From Candidatus Aminicenantota bacterium (GTDB lineage: Bacteria > Acidobacteriota > UBA4820 > DSQY01), in assembly GCA_027365515.1 (NCBI GenBank), contig DAHXMK010000084.1, positions 1-7,609 of the forward strand: a stretch of 7,609 bases of DNA. The letters are read 5' to 3'. Shown here one piece after another: positions 1 through 4,420 of this stretch (positions are counted from its first letter, which is position 1; every line of letters begins with the position of its first letter). A program made the position numbers and the translations under genes. Below the pieces are notes generated by a model, which saw only the letters and a program-made list of their open reading frames with translations, did not search any database and was not told the origin of the DNA.

Positions 1-243
1 CGCCCGCTGGAGCGCGGGTCGCTTCTCATGCTCGAACCTTTGACGGGAAGGACGCACCAGCTTCGCGTCCATTGCGCCGAGGCGGGCCATCCGATATTGG
101 GCGACCGGAAGTACGGCAAAGGGGCCGAGGGATTCCCGCGCGCGCTCTTGCACGCGTGGAAGATATCGTTTCCGGTGCGGAGTGGAGATATGATCGAGGT
201 CGAATCTCCGGTTCCAGATGATTTCCAGACGGCAGTTGGCTGA
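1..243 (+). CDS. RluA-family RNA pseudouridine synthase, C-terminal fragment
   Basis: The gene enters from the left edge, and 80 codons are visible before the TGA at 241-243. The visible part contains the RluA-family signature TGRTHQLRVH, then GHPILGDRKYG, then LLHAWKISFPV. These match the conserved C-terminal core of the RluA/RluC/RluD pseudouridine synthases, which convert specific uridines in rRNA or tRNA to pseudouridine in the cytoplasm. The catalytic aspartate (HRLD motif) and any N-terminal S4 domain lie outside the window, so the target RNA and the RluA, RluC or RluD subtype cannot be told. The family assignment is firm and the subtype is unknown. The gene is convergent with the following minus-strand gene, 67 bp away. 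I saw no clear terminator hairpin in that gap. Confidence 0.93.
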   Translation, partial: RPLERGSLLMLEPLTGRTHQLRVHCAEAGHPILGDRKYGKGAEGFPRALLHAWKISFPVRSGDMIEVESPVPDDFQTAVG

Positions 244-310
244 TGGCGTCGGATTGGCCGTCACGAACTACACGGCACTACCCTGCAAAATTTGAAGGCC
301 GTCCAAATGG

Positions 311-952
311 CTACTTGGGGTAAAGCGCGGCCTGCTGGTCGAAAGGCGGCGGCCATGGCGCCGGAGGGCCGACTGGAGGCGGCGCCGGAGGCGGAGGCAG
401 GGGGAAGATCGCTTTTGATGTTAGCCGCGCCCCCTTTTCGCCCGAGCGCTTCGGGGGCTCGGCGCAGGAGATCGTATAACCGCAGGGATTGACCTCCAAC
501 TGGAAAAGATTGTCCCATCCGTCCTCGAGGCTCAGCGAAGGCGCGTAGAGGGGGACGAGAAGGTCTCTTACGTGGATGATTCCAAGAGATTCCGGGTACA
601 TTCCGTTGTCCAGCCTGTAGTTCTCAAACGCCGCCGACCATTCGGTCATTCTCGCTTTGCTGACGGCCGCTCTCTGTTCGTAGGCCTGGTCAATCTTCCA
701 GACCAAGAAGGCGCGCGCCTCGAAGAAGAAGAGGAGCGTGCCCGCGAGGCTCATGCCGAGCCCAAGATAAATGAGTGGAATCCCGCCGTAGCGCGAAGGC
801 TTCCTCTTCGCGAGGAAGAAGGCGAGCGCGCCGGCGATAGCGGAGAGCGCGGCGGCTGCTATCCCGGCGAATGGAACGAGCGAAAGGCCGCCAAGCCAGA
901 CGGTCGTCTTGGCCAATAAGAGCCGCTGCCGTTTTACCTCGAAGCTCTCCAT
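311..952 (-). CDS. DUF4190-like membrane protein with C-terminal GspG/pseudopilin-like domain
   Basis: This is a 213-residue protein if it starts at the ATG at 952. That ATG has GGAGG 11 nt upstream and is preferred over an in-frame GTG at 982, which has no ribosome site. Residues about 16-48 and 57-78 are hydrophobic and are joined by a basic loop (AKRKPSRYGG). The helix-loop-GG-helix layout resembles DUF4190. Residues about 95-165 look like the globular part of a type II secretion major pseudopilin (GspG): AFENYRLDNGMYPES, then DGWDNLFQLE, then GYTISC. The usual prepilin cleavage site and FTLIE-type N-terminal helix are missing, so it is not an ordinary exported pilin. The last 30 residues are proline-rich (PPPPAPPPVGPP). 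It is transcribed divergently from the sigma factor gene. I infer an inner-membrane protein with an extracytoplasmic pseudopilin-like fold. Its function is unknown. Confidence 0.8.
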   Translation of the reverse strand: MESFEVKRQRLLLAKTTVWLGGLSLVPFAGIAAAALSAIAGALAFFLAKRKPSRYGGIPLIYLGLGMSLAGTLLFFFEARAFLVWKIDQAYEQRAAVSKARMTEWSAAFENYRLDNGMYPESLGIIHVRDLLVPLYAPSLSLEDGWDNLFQLEVNPCGYTISCAEPPKRSGEKGARLTSKAIFPLPPPPAPPPVGPPAPWPPPFDQQAALYPK

Positions 953-963
953 CGTTCCTGGCC

Positions 964-968
964 CCTCC
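964..968 (-). promoter_or_regulatory. Shine-Dalgarno site deciding the start at 952
   Basis: On the minus strand GGAGG lies 11 nt before the ATG at 952. The longer reading from GTG at 982 would place this site inside the coding region and has no comparable site of its own. Confidence 0.6.
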
Positions 969-975
969 GGCCGAG

Positions 976-1003
976 GGAACACTTTACCAATTCCGCGGTC
1001 TCA
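976..1003 (+). promoter_or_regulatory. Candidate ECF-type promoter of the sigma/anti-sigma operon
   Basis: GGAACAC at 976-982 and TCTCA at 999-1003 are separated by 16 bp. The E. coli sigmaE-type consensus is GGAACTT, 16 bp, TCTGA, so the -35 core GGAAC is perfect and the -10 differs at one base. The predicted start near 1010 gives a leader of about 50 nt before the sigma ATG at 1060. ECF operons are commonly autoregulated, which makes the position meaningful. Promoter activity is inferred from the motif alone. Confidence 0.45.
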
Positions 1004-1023
1004 TAGGAAGAGCGGAGGCGCCG

Positions 1024-1050
1024 TTGGACACGGAGGCCCGGGTGTATTAT
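1024..1050 (+). promoter_or_regulatory. Second candidate promoter (sigma70-like) next to the sigma start codon
   Basis: TTGGAC at 1024-1029 and TATTAT at 1045-1050 are spaced by 15 bp. The -10-like box ends 9 nt before the ATG at 1060, so transcription from it would give an almost or fully leaderless mRNA. The spacer is shorter than the ideal 17 bp. It could serve as a basal promoter beside the ECF-type one upstream. Confidence 0.35.
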
Positions 1051-1059
1051 CCTTCGGCC

Positions 1060-1677
1060 ATGAGAGTTTGGGGGGCCTCCGCGAGAGGGCCGAGAGCAAA
1101 TGATTCGGACGCGTCCGAGGTCGCCAAGTTTCAGGAGGGCGACGAGGCGGCTTTCGAGGAGTTGGTCCACAGGCACGAGCGCGAGGCTTACCAGTGCGCC
1201 TACCGGGTGCTGGGCAACGCCGACGACGCGCAGGAGGCGGTCCAGGAGGCTTTTCTCAGGGCCTTCAGAGGGCTAAAGGCCTTCAGGGGCGAGGCGGCTT
1301 TCAAGACGTGGCTTACCGGAATCGTCATCAACGTATGCCGCAACTACGCCGTGAAGGCGGAAGAAAAGCTCAAGCGCCTTTGCGTTTCGGCCGACTGCGG
1401 AGGGCAGGATGAAGGCGATCCGGCGCCGCCCGTCGTAAATGACCCATCGCCGGGACCAGATCAGAGCGCGCTCGGGGCGGAGTTGAGACGAGCGGTGGAA
1501 GTCGCCCTCTGGAAGGTGGGCGCCGAGCACAGGGAGGTTCTGGTATTGAGGGAGATTCAGGGAATGGATTACGACGAGCTGGCCGTCGCGCTCAACTGTC
1601 CTGTCGGGACGGTCAAGTCCCGCCTCTGCCGGGCGAGAAAGGCCCTGCGCGACGCGCTTTTGGGAGTCTGGCCATGA
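1060..1677 (+). CDS. ECF-family RNA polymerase sigma factor (sigma-70 family)
   Basis: This 205-residue protein has the two-domain ECF layout. Region 2 is at about residues 30-100: EAAFEELVHRHEREAY, then DAQEAVQEAFLRAFRGL with the acidic DDAQEAVQEAF core-binding motif, then FKTWLTGIVINVCRN for -10 recognition. Region 4 is at about 149-202: REVLVLREIQGMDYDELA, then the helix-turn-helix CPVGTVKSRLCRARKAL. An acidic, proline-rich linker of about 45 residues, including two cysteines (CVSADC), joins them. The reading frame is open back to 871, but the sequence before 1060 shows no sigma similarity and overlaps the divergent promoter region, so ATG 1060 is chosen. No clear Shine-Dalgarno precedes it. 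The stop overlaps the anti-sigma start by 4 nt (ATGA), implying translational coupling. The protein should direct RNA polymerase to a stress or envelope regulon, possibly including its own operon. The ECF subgroup cannot be told. Confidence 0.94.
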   Translation: MRVWGASARGPRANDSDASEVAKFQEGDEAAFEELVHRHEREAYQCAYRVLGNADDAQEAVQEAFLRAFRGLKAFRGEAAFKTWLTGIVINVCRNYAVKAEEKLKRLCVSADCGGQDEGDPAPPVVNDPSPGPDQSALGAELRRAVEVALWKVGAEHREVLVLREIQGMDYDELAVALNCPVGTVKSRLCRARKALRDALLGVWP

Positions 1678-2699
1678 AGTGCGAGGAGTTTCTCGAAAAG
1701 CTCGACGCCGACGAGGGATGGAACAGCCCCGAGGCCAAAGCTCACGCGGAGTCTTGTCGGAACTGCCGCGAGGCCGCCGGCCGGTGGGTGGCGGCCTCCC
1801 GTTCGCTCGCCGCGATGAAAGACGACGAGGCTCCGCCGTTCATCCACACGCGAATCATGGCCAGGGTGAGGGAGGCGGGCGAGAGAAAGCCTTTCTGGTC
1901 GGCCGCTGGAATTTTCAGGGCGGCGTGGGCCGGGCCGCTCCTGGTGCTGGCATTAGCTTTCGTCGTGGGCGGCTACGGATTGAAGAGAATCATAGAACCG
2001 GTGCGCAAGCCGGTCCCGCAAAGCGAGATGGCAACGCCGGAGAAGATAGCCGGAGGGCCGGAGGCGGATTCGGGCCGGATGTCGGCGCCGCGCGTCGAAC
2101 TGCCATCGGTTGGCGGGGCGCTTGAGCAAGCGAAGCAGAAACCCGAACCGGCCGCGAAGAAAGAGGCGGCGCGCGCGAAAGCTGGGGACGAGCGAAGGGA
2201 TCGAGCCTCGGCTTTTGCAGAGCCGAGTGGAGCGGGGGAGTTGTCCAAAGAGGCCGTGGCTCCGCAGGCTCCTGCGCCTGCTCCAATTCCGGAAAAGATG
2301 AAGAGCTTCAATGAAGCTGCTTCAACAGAGCAGCAGGTTGCGCCGTCTCAAAGCGCGGCTCGCGAGGCGCCCGTTATGGCGGATGCGTTCAAGAGCACGG
2401 CCGCGAACCAGCCCGCCCTTGCGGCGCAGGCGGCCCCGAGCCGGTATCTTCTGGTTGATCTCGTTGAATGCACTCTCAAGTCCGAAGGCGACAAGGAGTA
2501 CGTCATACTGAAGCTTCCTCCGGCCCAGTGCCCGCCGGAGGGACAGCTTTGGGAAGTCACCGTTGCGAAGGATGGCGCGGTCGAGGTGAAAGATACGCAA
2601 GGCCAGCGCAAGCAAAGCCTCAAGGAGATGCTTGAAACACGCGTCCAGGAACTAAAGATTCTCCCGGGAAGATACAGCCTAGGAAGAATGGCGCAGTAA
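1674..2699 (+). CDS. Membrane anti-sigma factor with HxxxCxxC zinc motif and long extracytoplasmic tail
   Basis: This is a 341-residue protein. The N-terminal cytoplasmic domain begins MKCEEFLEKLDADEGW and carries H24-A-E-S-C28-R-N-C31, the HxxxCxxC motif of zinc-binding anti-sigma (ZAS) domains that hold ECF sigma factors inactive. A single membrane segment lies at about residues 84-103 (AWAGPLLVLALAFVVGGYGL). Residues about 110-255 are a low-complexity stretch rich in Ala, Pro, Lys and Glu, probably a periplasmic linker. The last 85 residues (from SRYLLVDLVECTLK) look folded and contain two cysteines, but I do not recognise the domain. It may be a sensor. The ATGA overlap with the sigma gene and the membrane layout support a cognate pair in which an envelope signal releases the sigma factor. 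Anti-sigma identity is firm. The signal is unknown. Confidence 0.88.
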   Translation: MKCEEFLEKLDADEGWNSPEAKAHAESCRNCREAAGRWVAASRSLAAMKDDEAPPFIHTRIMARVREAGERKPFWSAAGIFRAAWAGPLLVLALAFVVGGYGLKRIIEPVRKPVPQSEMATPEKIAGGPEADSGRMSAPRVELPSVGGALEQAKQKPEPAAKKEAARAKAGDERRDRASAFAEPSGAGELSKEAVAPQAPAPAPIPEKMKSFNEAASTEQQVAPSQSAAREAPVMADAFKSTAANQPALAAQAAPSRYLLVDLVECTLKSEGDKEYVILKLPPAQCPPEGQLWEVTVAKDGAVEVKDTQGQRKQSLKEMLETRVQELKILPGRYSLGRMAQ

Positions 2700-2861
2700 G
2701 AAGCATCTCAAGAAGCAGATTGCCCAACGTGCAGTTCACCATCAAGGTGCAAAGCCACCAAGAATCATAGGTAAAGACAGGTGAAGGCCCGGTGTTGGTA
2801 TGTAGCGGTGTCATGCTGCATTGCTGCGTGCTGAATCGCTGCGAGCTGGCGTTTGGCAAGT
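2700..2861 (+). other. Non-coding stretch after the anti-sigma gene
   Basis: No convincing gene is present. In the frame one base from the anti-sigma gene, 2683-2784 is open (34 codons ending TGA) and would encode a very basic peptide ending PPRIIGKDR, but no start codon exists, so it is at most a gene remnant. Between 2815 and 2848 the tetramer GCTG recurs at 2815, 2823, 2830, 2838 and 2845, a 7/8-nt spacing that leads into the heptad array. I saw no terminator hairpin for the sigma operon. Confidence 0.5.
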
Positions 2862-2994
2862 ACTGAGTGCTGAGGGCTGAGGACTGAGTACTGAGTACTG
2901 AGGGCTGAGGACTGAGTGCTGAGTACTGAGGACTGAGTAATGAGTACTGAGGGCTGAGGACTGAGTGCTGAGTGCTGAGGGCTAAGGACTGAGT
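2862..2994 (+). repeat. Tandem heptanucleotide repeat array, 19 units
   Basis: Nineteen 7-bp units run head to tail without a gap (133 bp). The consensus is RCTGAGK. The core CTGAG is constant in 17 units, while the first base is A or G and the last is G or T. The two core exceptions are unit 12 (AATGAGT, 2939-2945) and unit 18 (GCTAAGG, 2981-2987). A 28-bp block of four units at 2897-2924 recurs exactly at 2946-2973, giving a 49-bp higher-order period. Similar short tandem heptads are known from cyanobacteria and other bacteria, generally in intergenic DNA. The array lies about 90 bp before the kinase -10 box. Growth by slippage or unequal exchange is likely. Any role in expression or chromosome structure is unknown. 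Confidence 0.97.
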
Positions 2995-3084
2995 AAAGAA
3001 AGAAAGTCTTCCATCCGCGACGCCGAACTCGCTTCGGGCCCACTTGTTGGGTGGCGCCCGCTTCTCGCTCTCGTTTCTCTCCTG

Positions 3085-3090
3085 TATAAT
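3085..3090 (+). promoter_or_regulatory. Perfect TATAAT -10 box before the kinase gene
   Basis: TATAAT lies 8 nt before the GTG at 3099 and is directly preceded by TG, close to an extended -10. The 17-bp-spaced -35 position (3062-3067, TTCTCG) is a poor match. Transcription would start near 3097-3099, so the kinase mRNA is probably leaderless or has a very short leader. Confidence 0.6.
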
Positions 3091-3098
3091 GGCTCGGG

Positions 3099-4049
3099 GT
3101 GGCGATGTTTCTGAAGGATCAGGTGATCGGAAAGTACCGGGTTCAGAAGGCGCTGGGCAACGGCGGCTTCGGCGCGGTCTATCTTGCCGAGGACACGATC
3201 ATAGGCAAGCTCGTAGCGCTCAAGGTTCCCCACAAGCAGAACCAGGACCTCGGCGAGTTGGCCGCCGAGGCCAAGCTGATGGCCCCTTTAAGCCACCCGA
3301 ACATCGTCTCGGTGCTGACAGCCGACCGCGACCCGGAATCGGGAGTCTTCTTTATAGTGATGGAGTACGTCGAGGGCGAGTCGCTCGCCGACCTCCTCAC
3401 TCGCGACGGCAACGTCCCAGAGCAACAAGCCATCGCGTGGGGAATTCAGATATGCTCCGCCGTTTCGTACGCCCACAAGCACAACGTCATCCACCGCGAC
3501 CTCAGGCCGTCGAACGTCCTGATGACCAAAGAGAGAACCGCGAAGGTGGTTGACTTTTCTATTTCGAGGCTCCTGGAAAAAGAGTCGTACGCCTCCACGA
3601 AAATCGGCTCGCCGCCTTACATGGCTCCGGAACATTTCCAGGGGCGCGCCACTTACGCCTCGGACATTTACTCCATCGGCGTGATGATGTACGAAATGGT
3701 GACCGGCGTCCTGCCTTTCTTCGACCTCAATCCGTCGAGGATAGAAGAGATGGTGGCGCAGGGAAGGTTCACGCCGCCGAACCTCAAGAACCGTTCGGTC
3801 AGCAAGGAACTCAGCGACATAATCGTGAAGGCCATGTCCAGGGACCTGAGCCAGCGCTACCACGGCGCCGACGAGCTCTTGATGGACCTCAAGCATATAA
3901 GGTCCACCCCTCAGAGACAACGCGAGTTGAACGACATCCGCGCCCGCATCGCCGCGAGGGAGACTCCAAAGGAGAGCTTCTGCTTCAACTGCCGCCGTCC
4001 GCTTCCTAAGCGCGCGATCACCTGCCCCTTCTGCGGCCAGCGCCAGTGA
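3099..4049 (+). CDS. Hanks-type Ser/Thr protein kinase with C-terminal zinc ribbon
   Basis: This is a 316-residue cytoplasmic protein with no membrane segment. Kinase motifs appear in order: glycine loop GNGGFGAVY (20-28), ATP lysine K42 in VALKV, helix-C glutamate E57, catalytic loop HRDLRPSN (132-139), metal-binding D152 in DFS, APE (176-178), and SDIYSIGVMMYEMVTG (189-203). Two positions are unusual: the catalytic-loop lysine of HRDLKPxN is arginine (R136), and the DFG glycine is serine (S154). ATP and metal ligands are present, so activity remains plausible. The C-terminus holds CFNC (295-298) and CPFC (309-312), a compact four-cysteine zinc ribbon. GTG 3099 is favoured because TATAAT ends 8 nt upstream. 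ATG 3105, two codons on, is the alternative, behind a weak GGGGTGG. It stands alone on the plus strand. The FHA protein at 6533-7609 is a possible phosphothreonine-reading partner, by inference only. Confidence 0.93.
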   Translation: MAMFLKDQVIGKYRVQKALGNGGFGAVYLAEDTIIGKLVALKVPHKQNQDLGELAAEAKLMAPLSHPNIVSVLTADRDPESGVFFIVMEYVEGESLADLLTRDGNVPEQQAIAWGIQICSAVSYAHKHNVIHRDLRPSNVLMTKERTAKVVDFSISRLLEKESYASTKIGSPPYMAPEHFQGRATYASDIYSIGVMMYEMVTGVLPFFDLNPSRIEEMVAQGRFTPPNLKNRSVSKELSDIIVKAMSRDLSQRYHGADELLMDLKHIRSTPQRQRELNDIRARIAARETPKESFCFNCRRPLPKRAITCPFCGQRQ

Positions 4050-4109
4050 CGACATGGGGGACGAATCGTGAGTGATGACGATGAGCATGAAGTAGTGCCG
4101 TCGTTTTTA

Positions 4110-4159
4110 TACAGGGCGTCATAAATCCACTGCATGTTGAGGAGGCATGACGCCCTGTA
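4110..4159. repeat. Palindrome 1 of the cluster
   Basis: TACAGGGCGTCAT (4110-4122) pairs perfectly with ATGACGCCCTGTA (4147-4159) around a 24-nt loop. It starts 60 bp after the kinase stop. No T-run follows on the plus strand, so it is not a typical intrinsic terminator for the kinase. Confidence 0.85.
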
Positions 4160-4162
4160 CTC

Positions 4163-4228
4163 GCGGGGAAGGCCCGATGCCTTGCGATAGCGGCCTTTCA
4201 GGCCGTGCAAGGCCTGAGCCCTCCCCGC
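4163..4228. repeat. Palindrome 2 of the cluster, compound hairpin
   Basis: The outer arms 4163-4173 and 4218-4228 pair with one mismatch (GCGGGGAAGGC against GCCCTCCCCGC). Inside, GCCTTGC (4179-4185) pairs with GCAAGGC (4207-4213), and at the tip CGGCCT (4191-4196) pairs with AGGCCG (4200-4205) over a 3-nt loop. The result is one long interrupted stem. Confidence 0.8.
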
Positions 4229-4236
4229 GGGCCCTA

Positions 4237-4269
4237 CCGGGGGAGGCCACCGCGCTTGGCCTCCCCCGG
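4237..4269. repeat. Palindrome 3 of the cluster
   Basis: CCGGGGGAGGCCA (4237-4249) is a perfect inverted repeat of TGGCCTCCCCCGG (4257-4269) with a 7-nt loop. It is the most stable stem of the group. On the minus strand it is preceded by GTAG plus five bases. Confidence 0.88.
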
Positions 4270-4285
4270 AGCCCCTACCCGCATA

Positions 4286-4311
4286 CAGAGCGCCATACTT
4301 CCGGCGCTCTG
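4286..4311. repeat. Palindrome 4 of the cluster
   Basis: CAGAGCGCC (4286-4294) pairs perfectly with GGCGCTCTG (4303-4311) across an 8-nt loop. Its left arm and the sequence around it resemble palindrome 1, suggesting that the two are diverged copies of one terminal sequence. Confidence 0.8.
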
Positions 4312-4420
4312 CATAGTTTATGAGTTGATAAGGGAAGGGCGACGCTTCATCTCGTCTGATAGACCTGCCCTCTCGCGAACTTCAGTTGCCCTTGGACTTC
4401 GGTTGTGGCATCATCAGCGC
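4312..4420 (+). promoter_or_regulatory. pgi upstream region with weak promoter-like boxes
   Basis: There is no gene here, although the pgi reading frame stays open. TTGCCC (4386-4391) and CATCAT (4409-4414) are spaced by 17 bp, and the -10-like box ends 6 nt before the pgi ATG. The match is weak. No Shine-Dalgarno is visible in the 20 nt before the ATG. Confidence 0.25.

Larger units (their letters stand above)
4109..4311. repeat. REP/BIME-like cluster of four palindromes
   Basis: About 200 bp hold four consecutive inverted repeats with hardly any unpaired sequence between them. On the minus strand the tetramer GTAG lies five bases before the foot of two of them (GTAG at 4278-4275 and at 4237-4234). 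A GTAG foot plus a GC-rich imperfect hairpin is the hallmark of REP elements mobilised by TnpA-REP (RAYT) Y1 transposases. The cluster is bounded by related sequences: ATACAGGGCGTCATA at 4109-4123 and ATACAGAGCGCCATA at 4283-4297 match at 13 of 15 bases. No transposase is in the window. Transcribed either way it would fold strongly and could affect kinase mRNA decay or pgi readthrough. Alternatives are a MITE remnant or a structured RNA. Confidence 0.6.

Noticed and set aside
244..310. Terminator between the pseudouridine synthase and the membrane protein gene
   Set aside because: GGCCGTC occurs twice as a direct repeat, but no inverted repeat with a T-run could be found.
871..1059. 63-codon N-terminal extension of the sigma factor
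   Set aside because: It runs antisense through the start of the divergent membrane protein gene and through the promoter region, and has no sigma motifs.
2862..2994. CRISPR array
   Set aside because: The units are 7 bp and contiguous, with no spacers and no cas genes.
2765..3043. Minus-strand open frame encoding SVLS/TQ-like repeats (92 aa)
   Set aside because: It is only the translation of the 7-bp repeat array. A repeat unit of 7 nt stays open by chance, and such repeat-derived peptides are typical spurious proteins.
3288..4088. Long minus-strand frame (266 aa) opposite the kinase
   Set aside because: It is a shadow of the GC-rich kinase codons with a composition rich in Val, Arg and His, and no domain is visible.
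4110..4159. Intrinsic terminator of the kinase gene
   Set aside because: The stem is good but the loop is 24 nt and no T-run follows on the plus strand. It fits better as part of the palindrome cluster.
3911..4210. Minus-strand frame of 99 aa over the kinase end and palindromes 1 and 2
   Set aside because: It is antisense to the kinase C-terminus and its other half translates hairpin arms. I see no ribosome site or recognised domain.
4205..4420. 72-codon N-terminal extension of pgi
   Set aside because: It translates the palindrome cluster, has no Pgi similarity, and ATG 4421 fits the family's short form.
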